From positions 558,001-622,000 of the forward strand of contig JADJJI010000001.1 of assembly GCA_016706565.1 (NCBI GenBank): DNA of 64,000 bases, written 5' to 3'. Positions 8,381 to 19,021 of this stretch are shown piece by piece. Position 1 is the stretch's first letter. The number at the start of each line of letters is the position of its first letter. Position numbers and translations under genes: made by a program. Source of the DNA: Piscinibacter sp. GTDB taxonomy: Bacteria; Pseudomonadota; Gammaproteobacteria; Burkholderiales; Burkholderiaceae_C. The notes under the pieces are model-generated. The model saw nothing but the letters and a program-made list of their open reading frames with translations. It ran no database searches and had not been told where the DNA came from.

Positions 8381-9340
8381 TCAGCGTGCCGGCGAGAGCT
8401 GCCGCACCCGCCCCATGGCCATCGACGCCGCAGCGGTACGCGTCTCGACGCCGAGCTTCTCGAAAACGTGCTCGAGGTGCTTGTGCACCGTGCGCGGACT
8501 GGTGCCGAGGATGTCGCCGATGTCGCGGTTGGTCTTGCCCTGCACCACCCAGTAGAGCACTTCAGCCTCGCGCGCGGTGAGCTTGAAGGCCAGGCCAAGC
8601 GCCTCGATGGTCGACTCGTCGGACGACTCGCTCATCACCAGCAGCCACTCGTCGTCGCCCCCGCTCTCGCCGCCGCTGGCTGCGCTGGCCTCATGCAACG
8701 CGAAGGCCAGGCGCTTGCCGTGGCGCGCGATCGTCAGCGGCTGGGGCGCGCCGCCGGTGGCCTGCACCACGGCCTGCGCCTGCAGCCAGTCGAGCAAGGC
8801 CTCGCCGAGGTGGTGGCCGTCACCGGCCTCGTGTGCGGTGAGCAGCTGGCGCGCCAGCGGCGTCTGCCAGAGGATGCGGCCGTCGGCGGCGCGCACCGAC
8901 AGCGTGGCGTGGCCGAAGGCATCGAGCGCGTTGCGCGCCTGCCGCCGCTCGCGCGCGCCCTGCACATGCGCGGCGATGCGCGCGAGAACCTCCATCGGCT
9001 TGATCGGCTTGGCCACGTAGTCCACGCCGCCGGACTGGAAGGCCTTGAGCACGTGTTCCGTCTCGGTCAGGCCGGTCATGAAGATGATCGGTATGGCCGC
9101 AGTGGCCGCGTTCGCCTTCAGTCGCCTGGCGACTTCGAAGCCGTCCATCCCCGGCATCATCGCGTCGAGCAGGATCACGTCGGGCATGGCCTGCGCGGCG
9201 CGCTGCAGGGCCTGCTCGCCGTTGGTAGCCACCAGCACGGTGTAGCCGAACTCGTCGAGCGCGTCGTGCAGCATCGACAGGTTGTCGGGCACGTCGTCGA
9301 CGATGAGCACGACGTCGGAGTTGTGGCGGTCGAGGTTCAT
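8381..9340 (-). CDS. Response regulator with LuxR-type DNA-binding domain
   Basis: The 319-residue protein has an N-terminal receiver (about residues 8-125) with acidic pocket VDD, phospho-acceptor Asp in ILLDAMMPGMDG and conserved Lys in VAKPIKP. A linker of about 120 residues (perhaps a degenerate PAS-like sensor: DGRILWQTPLARQLL) leads to a C-terminal LuxR helix-turn-helix (LTAREAEVLYWVVQGKTNRDI, then LGTSPRTVHKHLEHVFEKLGV). It is a transcription factor controlled by phosphorylation. It lies directly downstream of the NCS1-type histidine kinase, its likely partner, and between the urea transporter and urease genes, which are plausible targets. Confidence 0.88.
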   Translation of the reverse strand: MNLDRHNSDVVLIVDDVPDNLSMLHDALDEFGYTVLVATNGEQALQRAAQAMPDVILLDAMMPGMDGFEVARRLKANAATAAIPIIFMTGLTETEHVLKAFQSGGVDYVAKPIKPMEVLARIAAHVQGARERRQARNALDAFGHATLSVRAADGRILWQTPLARQLLTAHEAGDGHHLGEALLDWLQAQAVVQATGGAPQPLTIARHGKRLAFALHEASAASGGESGGDDEWLLVMSESSDESTIEALGLAFKLTAREAEVLYWVVQGKTNRDIGDILGTSPRTVHKHLEHVFEKLGVETRTAAASMAMGRVRQLSPAR

Positions 9341-9360
9341 CTTGCTGTGCGCCGACAGCC

Positions 9361-9667
9361 CGCCGGTCTCGCCCGGCCGGCGAGATCCTTTCTTCTGCTG
9401 GCCCAGAAGAAAGGACCCAAAGAAGAGGGCCTGAACACGATCTGGCTGCTGCCGCTGGCTAAAAGGTTCGGCTGTTGAATGCCGAGCCCCATCGAACCGC
9501 AGGCTCGGCCAACATGCGCTCGACGCTCCGGGTCAGCACGGCGCGGAACAGCCGCCTCGGGTCTGCTGCCATGCAAACCGGCCTGATCGTGTTCGAGGCC
9601 CTTTGCTTTGGTGACTTTCATTTGGGCCAGCAAATGAAAGTTACCGCCGGCCGGGCGCGACCGGCGG
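9361..9667. repeat. Imperfect long inverted-repeat element in the response regulator/kinase gap
   Basis: The 355-base gap between the response regulator and the kinase is non-coding. It holds two arms of about 85-90 bases (near 9361-9450 and 9577-9667) that are imperfect reverse complements (my estimate about 80% identity). Each arm carries its own palindrome: TTTCTTCTG/CAGAAGAAA on the left and CTTTCATTTG/CAAATGAAAG on the right. Outer ends are GC-rich (GCCCGGCCGGCG type). A short hairpin with GCCGAGCC arms lies in the middle (9481-9509). It resembles a non-autonomous MITE-like element or dispersed repeat and carries no transposase. Confidence 0.6.
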
Positions 9668-9695
9668 GCTGTTGAAAGAAGAACAATACTCGAAA

Positions 9696-12600
9696 TCACG
9701 AATCCAAAGCCCGCGTCAGGACACCATTCATCTCGTCGAGCTGAAACCCCCGCGCCATCGCCCGCATGCGCTCGACAAACGCCGCGCACGCAGGAGACTC
9801 CGTCTCGATCTGGTCGAGCCGCTTGACGATCCCGCGCACATAGCCGATGTTGACCAGCTCCTGCAGCGCACGCAGATGCGGCTCGGCCGGCAGCGCCAGG
9901 CTCTCGGTGGCCACGGCAGGCAGAGTGACCGCCGCCACCGCCAAGTCAGCCGTGATCCACGAGAGCGCCAGCGCACGCCCCAGCCAGTCGAGCAACTCCC
10001 CCACGCGCACCGGCTTGGTGATGAAGTCGCGCGGCGTGATGCCCACGTCGTTGTCCAGCCCCTTGTCGAAGGCGTTGGCCGAGACGATCGCCAGCGCCGC
10101 CGGCCCGATGGCCTCGTGGCGGATGCGGCGCAGCGTCTCCCAGCCGTCGATGCCCGGCATGGCCAGGTCCATGAAGATCGCATCGGGGCGCCAGCCGTCG
10201 GCATGCAGCCGGCCTTCGCGCAGCATCGCCAGGCACTGCTCGCCCGAGGCCGCAGTGCGCAGATCGAAGCCCAGCGGCTCGAGCACGCTGACGAGCAGGC
10301 CGCGGTCGGCCTCCTCGTTGTCGACGACGAGGATGCGCCGCCGCTCCCCCGCATAGCCGATGCGCGCCGCCGCCTGCGGTGCTGGCAGCGCATCGGAATG
10401 CAACTCGGGCAGGAACAGGCGCACGCGGAAGACCGAGCCGCGGCCGGGTTGGCTGTCCACCGTCATCTCGCCGCCCATCAACTCGGTGAGCATCTTGGCG
10501 ATCGTCAGGCCCAGACCCGTCCCCCCCGAAGCCTGGCCCGCGCCCTGCCCCGCCGCCGAACCGCGCGCGAAGGGCTCGAAGACGCGCGCCACTTCGTCGG
10601 GCGGCATGCCCGGGCCGGTGTCCTCGATCTCGAAATGCGCGATCTCGCGCGCATAACGCAGCCTGAACACGACGCGCCCGCTGCGCGTGAACTTCACCGC
10701 ATTGCCGAGCAGGTTGATGAGGATCTGGCGCAGCCGCTTCTCGTCGGCACGCACCAGCTCGGGAGCCTGCGCGTCAATCTCGGCGACGAAGCCGATGCCT
10801 TTGGACTGCGCTTGCAGCTCGAACAGGCGCGCGATCTGCTGCAGGCTTTCGCGCAACCGCCAGGGCGCGGGCTCCAGCGTGAGTTTGCCGCCTTCGATGC
10901 GCGCCATGTCCAGCGTGCCCTCGATCAGCGACAGCAGGTGATCGCCGCCGCGCTTGATGACGCGCACCGCCTGGCGGCGCGCCTCGGGGATCGACGGATC
11001 GTCATCGAGCAGTTGCGCGTAGCCGAGGATGCTGTTCAAGGGCGTGCGCAGCTCGTGGCTGATCGCCGAGATGTAGCGGCTCTTCGCCTGGTTGGCTGCG
11101 TCGGCCACGTGCTTGGCCTGCTGCAGCGCTTCATCCGTGCGGCGGTGAGACTCGATCTCCTGCACGAGCAGCAGCGTCTGGCGGTTCGATTCCTCCTGCG
11201 CGACCTGTGCGCTCTTGTGCTTGAGCACCAGCCACCAGGCCACGACCGCACTGGTCACCAGCAGGGCCGCGTAGACCTTCACGAAGCCCATCTGCAGCGC
11301 CGCCTCGGCCTCCGGCGCAACGGCGCCGAGCGCGCGCCGCTCCTGCGTGTAGACGGTGGCGAACAGTGCCGCCAGCGCGGGCATGGCCAGCGCCATCAGC
11401 ATCAGGTAGTGGCCGAGTTCGGTGTCCAGCCGCTGCCACAAGCCCGGCGGCACGATGCCCGACATCGCCGAGCGCCACTGCACCGACAGCCGTGCATCGG
11501 GCTTGCACAGGTCGTGGCAGCGTGCGTCGAGCGAGCAGCACAGCGAGCAGATCGCACCGCCGTAGGCCGGGCACGCGGCCATGTCGTCATGCTCGTAGTC
11601 GCGCTCGCAGATCGTGCAGCGCGTCAGGCGCTTGTAGCTGCCCTGCTCCTGCGGCGCCGCCTCGGGCTGCCGTGCGAGGTAGTAGCGGCCCTTCGTCCAC
11701 CAGGCGATCAGCGGCGAGGTGACGAAGGCGGTGACCAGCGCGATCACGGCCGAGAAGGCCTGCGCCATCGGCCCGAGCACGCCGAGGTAAGCGACGATGG
11801 ACAGCGCCGAGGCGATGCCCATCGCGCCCACGCCGACCGGGTTGACGTCGAACAGGTGCGCGCGCTTGAACTCGATGCCCTTGGGCGACCAGCCCATCGG
11901 CTTGTTGATCACCAGGTCGGCCACCACCGCCATCATCCAGCTGATGGCGATGTTGGAGTACAGGCCAAGCACCTTGCCGAGCGCCTGAAAGACGTTCAGC
12001 TCCATCAGCATCAGCGCGATCAGGGTGTTGAACACCATCCACACCACGCGGCCCGGGTGGCTGTGGGTGAGCCGCGCGAAGAAGTTCGACCAGGCCAGCG
12101 AGCCGGCATAGGCGTTGGTGACGTTGATCTTGAGCTGCGAGACGATCACGAACACCGCGGTGGCCGCCACCGCCCAGCCATAGTTCGAGGTGACCGCGCC
12201 GTAGGCGATCAGGTACATCTGGGTCGGATCGACCGCGCGCGCCACCGGCACCGCGTAGCCGATCGCCAGGTAGGCGAGCAGGCAGCCGGCCAGCATCTTC
12301 AGCACCCCGGGAATCACCCAGCCGGGGCCGCCGATCACGACGCCGGCCCACCAGGCGAAGCGGTTGCTGCGCTGCCTTTCAGGCATGAAGCGCAGGTAGT
12401 CGGCCTGCTCGCCCATCTGCGTGATGAGTGCGATGCCCACCGTCATCGCGGCGCCGAACTTCATCAGGTCGAAGCCGGCGGGTTGCAGCTCGTCGCTGCC
12501 CGGAAGCGCCGGAGACGATGCCGCCGAAGTGCCAGATGTCGGTCAACACCGTCGGATGCTGCTGCAGCACGTAGGCCAGCGGCACGATCAGCATGGCCAG

Positions 12601-13215
12601 CCACAGCGGCTGCGTCCACACCTGCAGCCGGCTGATCGTCGTCACGCCGTGCGTGACCAGCGGGATCACCAGCAAAGAGCACAGCAGGTAGCCCCAGGCC
12701 GGCGGGATGTCGAAAGCCAGCTCGATCGCGTAGGCCATGATGGCCGCCTCGAGCGCGAAGAAGATGAAGGTGAAGCTCGCGTAGATCAGCGAGGTGATGG
12801 TCGAGCCGATGTAGCCGAAGCCGGCGCCGCGCGTCAGCAGGTCCATGTCGACACCGTGCCGTGCCGCGTAGACGCTGATCGGCCAGCCGGCCAGGAAGAT
12901 GATCAAGCCCGTGGCGAGGATGGCCCAGAAGGCGTTGATGAAGCCGTAGTCGACCAGCAGCGTGCCACCCACGGCCTCGAGCACGAGGAACGAGGCGGCA
13001 CCGAAAGCGGTGTTGGCCACGCGCAGCGAAGACCACTTGCGGAACGAGCGCGGCGTGAAGCGCAGCGCGTAGTCCTCCATGGTTTCTTTGGCGACCCAGC
13101 TGTTGTAGTCGCGCCGGACCTTGATGACACGTTGCACCGCCTTGGTGCTCGAAGTCGTGGCGATGGCCGGCCCGACGGGCAGATTCTCCTGGGGCAGGGC
13201 CGGGTTCGCACTCAT
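9696..13215 (-). CDS. Hybrid histidine kinase with NCS1-type permease sensor domain (frameshifted)
   Basis: Two overlapping reading frames together encode one protein of about 1172 residues. The 5' part (13215 to about 12500) holds the first half of an NCS1 nucleobase/allantoin-type permease. The rest begins around [14 protein letters not shown] and completes the permease (to about residue 510). A Cys-rich segment (CTIC, CSLCC; about 530-570) and two more membrane segments follow, then HisKA with SHELRTPLN (His about 720), HATPase ([16 protein letters not shown]), a receiver (Asp about 1016 in IFMDLAMPG) and a short helical tail. One extra C near 12499-12501 breaks the frame; removing it makes the length a multiple of three. 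The ATG at 13215 is divergent from ureA. Predicted inner-membrane sensor of a nucleobase- or urea-like ligand. Confidence 0.8.
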
Positions 13216-13225
13216 GCGCCTTCTT

Positions 13226-13257
13226 GGGGCAAGGCCTGTGCCAACGGGGCAAAGGCC
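13226..13257. promoter_or_regulatory. Direct repeat in the kinase-ureA divergent promoter region
   Basis: GGGGCAAGGCC (13226-13236) recurs as GGGGCAAAGGCC (13246-13257), about two helical turns apart start to start, in the 79-base gap between the divergent kinase and ureA starts. Paired direct repeats at this spacing are typical of activator binding sites. The neighbouring LuxR-type regulator is a natural candidate, but no binding specificity can be read from sequence alone. Confidence 0.3.
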
Positions 13258-13294
13258 CGTAGCATCTGGCACGTCTCCTGCTGAAGCTGACCCC

Positions 13295-13597
13295 ATGGAA
13301 CTCACGCCCCGCGAGAAGGACAAGCTGCTCATCTTCACCGCCGCATTGCTGGCGGAACGGCGCAAGGCGCGCGGGCTGAAGCTCAACTACCCCGAGGCGG
13401 TGGCACTGATCAGCGCCGCGATCATGGAGGGCGCGCGCGACGGCAAGAGCGTGGCGGCGCTGATGAGCGAGGGCAAGACGGTGCTCACCAAGGCCGACGT
13501 GATGGACGGCGTGGCCGAGATGATCCCGGACATCCAGGTGGAGGCCTCGTTCCCCGATGGCACCAAACTGGTGACCGTGCACCAACCCATTGCATGA
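13295..13597 (+). CDS. ureA: Urease subunit gamma
   Basis: The 100-residue protein starts [27 protein letters not shown] and contains [21 protein letters not shown] and EVEASFPDG-type sequence ([20 protein letters not shown]), matching the gamma subunit over its full standard length. The ATG at 13295 gives the exact family start. With UreB and UreC it forms the cytosolic nickel enzyme hydrolysing urea to ammonia and carbamate. It is the first gene of the plus-strand urease locus, divergent from the sensor kinase, and its stop region overlaps the next small ORF. Confidence 0.97.
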   Translation: MELTPREKDKLLIFTAALLAERRKARGLKLNYPEAVALISAAIMEGARDGKSVAALMSEGKTVLTKADVMDGVAEMIPDIQVEASFPDGTKLVTVHQPIA

Positions 13598-13620
13598 CAA
13601 CCAAATCGAGGGAGACGCTC

Positions 13621-13788
13621 ATGAATCGAACCCTGATCGCCGCCGCGCTGCTGCTGGCCAGCGGCTGGGCCGCCGCCCACGACGGCCATGGCCTCGCCGG
13701 CGCGCACTGGCACGCGAGCGACCTGTTCGGACTGGCGCTCGCGCTGGCCGCCGGTGCCGGCATGGTGTGGTGGCGGGGCCGCAAGTGA
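13621..13788 (+). CDS. Small His-containing membrane protein between ureA and ureB
   Basis: The 55-residue product has a signal-like N-terminus ([19 protein letters not shown]), a short His-containing stretch ([12 protein letters not shown]), one transmembrane helix and a basic end (WWRGRK). The ATG at 13621 is preceded by GGGAGA; an in-frame ATG at 13594 overlapping the ureA stop would add nine residues. The ureB start GTG (13785) overlaps its TGA, so the gene is coupled to urease. Small proteins of this type are known at this position in Burkholderiales. Nickel or proton handling is suggested only by the His residues and context. Confidence 0.7.
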   Translation: MNRTLIAAALLLASGWAAAHDGHGLAGAHWHASDLFGLALALAAGAGMVWWRGRK

Positions 13789-14089
13789 ACCCCGGCGAAC
13801 TGCTCGTCGATGCCGGCGACCTGACGCTCAACCCCGGCCGCCGCACGATCACCCTGGTGGTCGAGAACGGCGCCGACCGGCCGATCCAGGTCGGCTCGCA
13901 CTACCACTTCGCCGAGACCAACGGCGCGCTCAAGTTCGATCGCGGCGCCGCGCGCGGCATGCGCCTGAACATCGCCTCGGGCACCGCGGTGCGCTTCGAG
14001 CCGGGGCAGCAGCGCACCGTCGAGCTGGTCGACTTCGCCGGTGACCGCGAGGTCTACGGCTTCCGCGGTCTGGTCCAAGGGAAACTCTG

Positions 14090-14090
<1 letters not shown>
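13785..14090 (+). CDS. ureB: Urease subunit beta
   Basis: The 101-residue protein starts with GTG ([18 protein letters not shown]) and carries the beta-subunit motif [12 protein letters not shown] followed by [18 protein letters not shown]. An ORF in this frame runs further upstream, but that part overlaps ureA and the small gene and has no homologous character. The GTG overlaps the TGA of the small membrane protein, and the TGA of ureB overlaps the ureC ATG, so ureA to ureC are tightly coupled. Structural subunit of the (alpha-beta-gamma)3 urease. Confidence 0.96.
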
Positions 14091-15817
<1,727 letters not shown>

Positions 15818-15910
15818 GGGCAGGCGCGGTAACTTCTTGTGCCGGCGGCGGGCCGCGCGAAGCGTCGCCGATATGCTGCGGGCTCAGCAGCATGGCGCAG
15901 GGAGGCGGGC

Positions 15911-17002
15911 GTGAAACACCGTGCATGGATTGGCGTGCTGGCCGCGGCGATGCAGGCCACCGTCATGGCCGTGCCCGCGGCCGACGAAGCGCTGCTGAAG
16001 GCGGTGCTGATCGTGCGCAGCTTCGACCATTTCGCCACGGCCTGCCAGCAGCGCGGCGGTTTCAAGCCGGCCGATGCCTCCGCCGTGAAGGCCTGGGAGC
16101 GCGACCACGGCGTCGCACAGATTCGCGCCCGAGCACAGGCGCTCGACGGCGAGCCCGGGCAGAAGCAGCAACTCGAGCGCGGCGTAAGCAGCATCGTGCG
16201 GCAGATCGACGCACAGGGCGTGGAGCCCTGCCTGGCCGCGGTGACGGCCAGCCGCACGCGCGATGCGCAGTTCGCAGCGGTGGCGCCGCAGTTGCTCATG
16301 GCGACGGGCAGCACGACGCCGGCAGCGAAGCCCGCACCGAGCGCTGCGCCGCCGGTGGCCACTGTCCGGCCGGACGCCGCGCTGCTGGCCCAGATCGATT
16401 CCTTCGGCTTCGACACCCGCCCGGCGATGGGCATCGGCGGCTTCATCACCACCGACATCTACCCGGTCGTGCTGTTCCGCGACGGCCGGCTGCTCACCGA
16501 CGTGGAAGGGCTGATGTTCGCGGGCGGCATGGCCGCGCACCAAGCGGCCCATCCCAAGGACTGGACACGCTGGCGGCGCCAGGGCGGCGAACTGCAGATC
16601 GCCGGCGAGAAGGGCTGGGAGAAGCTGCCCTTCCAGTCGACTTTCCGCCAGCTGCCCAAGGACTTTCGCCTCGACGGGTTGTTCCGGCGCCTGGGCGGAA
16701 CGGGCAACGTGGCGGTGGGAGGCACCTCGTCGGTAGCGGCGTGGAACGAATACCGCTTCACGCCCGATGGCCGGGTCAGCCGAGGAGGAGGCGCGGGCGC
16801 ACGCGCCGAGAGCACCGGCGGCTCGGTGGTGACGCGCAGCCAGGCCGCCGGCCAGCAGGGCAGCTACCGCATCGAGGGCGTGATGCTGAACATCCACTAC
16901 GACGACGGCACGCAGGAGTCGCGTCTGATCATCACCGACCCGAAAGATCCGACCGGCGCGATCTGGCTCGATGGCCAGGGTTACGCGCAGCGGCGTCGCT
17001 GA
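15911..17002 (+). CDS. Hypothetical exported protein between ureC and ureE
   Basis: I do not recognise this family. The 363-residue product starts at GTG 15911 (GGAGG at about -7) with a signal peptide (VKHRAWIGVLAAAMQATVMAVPA). A helical N-terminal domain with two Cys (about residues 20-130), an Ala/Pro linker, and a beta-rich C-terminal domain with Gly-rich loops follow (GGTGNVAVGGTSSVAAWNEY). The last part (MLNIHYDDGTQESRLIITD) resembles a small extracytoplasmic beta-barrel or sandwich. It sits inside the urease locus, and the ureE start lies 17 bases beyond its stop, so co-expression is likely. Role unknown. Confidence 0.7.
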   Translation: MKHRAWIGVLAAAMQATVMAVPAADEALLKAVLIVRSFDHFATACQQRGGFKPADASAVKAWERDHGVAQIRARAQALDGEPGQKQQLERGVSSIVRQIDAQGVEPCLAAVTASRTRDAQFAAVAPQLLMATGSTTPAAKPAPSAAPPVATVRPDAALLAQIDSFGFDTRPAMGIGGFITTDIYPVVLFRDGRLLTDVEGLMFAGGMAAHQAAHPKDWTRWRRQGGELQIAGEKGWEKLPFQSTFRQLPKDFRLDGLFRRLGGTGNVAVGGTSSVAAWNEYRFTPDGRVSRGGGAGARAESTGGSVVTRSQAAGQQGSYRIEGVMLNIHYDDGTQESRLIITDPKDPTGAIWLDGQGYAQRRR

Positions 17003-17019
17003 GCGGCACAATCCGATCC

Positions 17020-17628
17020 ATGCTGACCCTCAACAAGATCATCCCCGGTGGGCGCGGCCTGGCTGCCGTGCTGCTCAAGCGCGCCGCCACCGTCGAACTC
17101 GACTGGGACGTGCGCCAGAAGAGCCGCTTCGATGCCACCGATTCGCAGGGCCGCGCGCTCGGCGTGTTCCTGCCGCGCGGCAGCGTGGTGCGCGGCGGCG
17201 ACGTGCTGGTGGCCGAAGACGGCTCGCTGGTGCGGGTGCTGGCTGCGCCGCAGCCGGTGCTGCGCGTGACGCACTGCCCCCAGCACGGCACCCCCTACGA
17301 CCTGCTGCGCGCCGCCTACCACCTGGGCAACCGGCATGTGCAGCTGGAGCTCAAGCCCGATCACCTGAAGCTGGAGCCCGACCACGTGCTGGCCGAGTTG
17401 CTGAACCAGATGCACATGATCGTGAAGGAAGTGCAGGAGCCCTTCGAGCCCGAGTCGGGCGCCTACGCGCCGGGCGCGCACGCCCATGCGCACGCTGGTG
17501 CGCACGAGAAGGTGCACGACCATGGCCACGCCGCGCATGCGCATGCGCATGATCACGCCCACGATCATGGGCACGACCACGCGCATGGCCACGACCACGA
17601 TCACGGCGGCCACGGTCACGATCACTAA
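17020..17628 (+). CDS. ureE: Urease accessory protein UreE with extended His-rich tail
   Basis: This nickel metallochaperone of 202 residues begins MLTLNKIIPGGRGLAAVLLKR. It has the UreE N-terminal beta domain, the metal-site motif LRVTHCPQHGTPYDLL region, and YHLGNRHVQLEL followed by LLNQMHMIVKEVQEPFEPE of the C-terminal domain. After about residue 153 comes a tail of about 49 residues with roughly 22 His plus Asp, Gly and Ala. Such a tail can bind several nickel ions for storage or delivery. UreE passes nickel to UreG. It lies 6 bases before ureF. Confidence 0.96.
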   Translation: MLTLNKIIPGGRGLAAVLLKRAATVELDWDVRQKSRFDATDSQGRALGVFLPRGSVVRGGDVLVAEDGSLVRVLAAPQPVLRVTHCPQHGTPYDLLRAAYHLGNRHVQLELKPDHLKLEPDHVLAELLNQMHMIVKEVQEPFEPESGAYAPGAHAHAHAGAHEKVHDHGHAAHAHAHDHAHDHGHDHAHGHDHDHGGHGHDH

Positions 17629-17634
17629 ACCGCC

Positions 17635-18345
17635 GTGCCGCGCGTCCGCACCGTTGCACCGCCCTTCGCTCCGAGCGCGCTGCTGCAATTGATGTGGCTG
17701 GCCTCGCCGGCCCTGCCGGTGGGCGGCTTCAGCTACTCCGAGGCGCTGGAAGCCGCGGTCGAGTCGGGTCATGTTGCCGGCGAAGCCGATGCCGCGCGCT
17801 GGCTGTGCGACCAGCTCCAGCTCGCCCTGGCGCGCAGCGAGCTTGCCGTGGTCGCCAGGGCTTTCGGCGCCTGGCAGCGGGGTGATGCCGCCCATGTGCG
17901 CGAGCTCAACGACTGGGTGCTCGCCACGCGCGAGACGCGCGAGCTGCGCGCGCAGGCCGAGCAGATGGGCCGCTCGCTGGTCGAGTGGCTGAAGAACCGC
18001 GGCGTGGTCGACGAACGCGTGGCGGTGCTCGCGGCGCTGCCGCCGGCGCCGACCTGGCCGGTGGCCTTCGCGCTCGCTGCGGCGCAGACCGGCGCACCGC
18101 GGCGCGAAGCACTGCTGAGCTTCGCCTTCGGCTGGGCGGAGAACATGGTGCAGGCGGCGCTGAAGTCGGTGCCGCTGGGCCAGAGCGCCGGGCAGCGCAT
18201 TCTCGCGGCGCTGGTCGCCGCCATCCCCGCCGCCGCCGAGCAGGCCGCGCGGCTCGCCGACAGCGAAAGGCAGGCCTTCTCGCCAATGCTGGCCATCCTG
18301 TCTTCGCAGCACGAGACGCAGTACTCGCGCCTGTTCCGATCCTGA
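17635..18345 (+). CDS. ureF: Urease accessory protein UreF
   Basis: The 236-residue helical protein contains the UreF signature [20 protein letters not shown], the [13 protein letters not shown] helices and the C-terminal [14 protein letters not shown], which matches the conserved family end. The start is GTG at 17635, six bases after the ureE stop; later starts would remove the conserved N-terminal helix. UreF bridges UreD and UreG in the activation complex and gates GTP-dependent nickel insertion into UreC. Confidence 0.95.
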   Translation: MPRVRTVAPPFAPSALLQLMWLASPALPVGGFSYSEALEAAVESGHVAGEADAARWLCDQLQLALARSELAVVARAFGAWQRGDAAHVRELNDWVLATRETRELRAQAEQMGRSLVEWLKNRGVVDERVAVLAALPPAPTWPVAFALAAAQTGAPRREALLSFAFGWAENMVQAALKSVPLGQSAGQRILAALVAAIPAAAEQAARLADSERQAFSPMLAILSSQHETQYSRLFRS

Positions 18346-18379
18346 GCGGAGGGCCAGCCCGGCGCCTATCATGGGCGCC

Positions 18380-19021
18380 ATGAGCAGCCTGCACCACATC
18401 CCCTCGCGAACCAAGAAACTGCCACCGCTGCGCGTGGGCGTCGGGGGCCCGGTCGGCTCCGGCAAGACGACCCTGGTCGAGATGCTGTGCAAGACGATGC
18501 GCGAGCGCTACGACCTCGTCGTCGTCACCAACGACATCTACACCAAGGAAGACCAGCGCCTGCTCACCGTGGCCGGCGCGCTGGAGCCCGAGCGCATCAT
18601 GGGTGTGGAGACCGGCGGCTGCCCGCACACCGCGATCCGCGAAGACGCCTCGATCAACCTCGAGGCGGTGGATCGCATGCTGGGCAAGTTCCCGAACGCC
18701 GACATCGTCTTCATCGAGTCGGGCGGCGACAACCTGGCCGCGACCTTCAGCCCGGAGCTGTCGGATCTCACCATCTATGTGATCGACGTGGCCGCCGGCG
18801 AGAAGATCCCGCGCAAGGGCGGCCCCGGCATCACCAAGAGCGACCTGTTCGTCATCAACAAGACCGACCTCGCGCCCTACGTCGGCGCCGACCTGGCCGT
18901 GATGGAAGCCGACACGAAGCGCATGCGCCCGACGCGGCCCTACGTGATGACCAACCTGAAGACGAAGACCGGGCTGCAGCAGGTGATCGACTTCATCGAG
19001 ACCAAGGGGCTGCTGAAGTGA
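18380..19021 (+). CDS. ureG: Urease accessory GTPase UreG
   Basis: The SIMIBI-class GTPase (213 residues from ATG 18380; an ATG at 18371 would add three) has P-loop [11 protein letters not shown], the nickel-binding CPH motif in [16 protein letters not shown], switch element [15 protein letters not shown] and guanine-recognition motif NKTDL. It hydrolyses GTP to drive nickel insertion into the urease active site with UreE, UreF and UreD. Its TGA is overlapped by the GTG start of the following cupin gene. Confidence 0.97.
   Translation: MSSLHHIPSRTKKLPPLRVGVGGPVGSGKTTLVEMLCKTMRERYDLVVVTNDIYTKEDQRLLTVAGALEPERIMGVETGGCPHTAIREDASINLEAVDRMLGKFPNADIVFIESGGDNLAATFSPELSDLTIYVIDVAAGEKIPRKGGPGITKSDLFVINKTDLAPYVGADLAVMEADTKRMRPTRPYVMTNLKTKTGLQQVIDFIETKGLLK

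Noticed and set aside
9337-9789. 150-codon minus-strand ORF covering the inverted-repeat element
   Set aside because: Its length arises from translating the two repeat arms and overlapping the kinase 3' end. The arms are palindromic DNA, so protein coding is not supported.
9672-12635. 987-codon plus-strand open frame opposite the kinase
   Set aside because: Composition is Arg/His/Ala-rich without any domain pattern, and the minus strand encodes clear permease, kinase and receiver domains.
13267-13283. GG-N10-GC sigma-54-like motif (TGGCAC then CTGCT) just before ureA
   Set aside because: The predicted start point falls within two or three bases of the ureA ATG, leaving essentially no leader, and the -12 box has a mismatch. 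More likely chance in GC-rich DNA.
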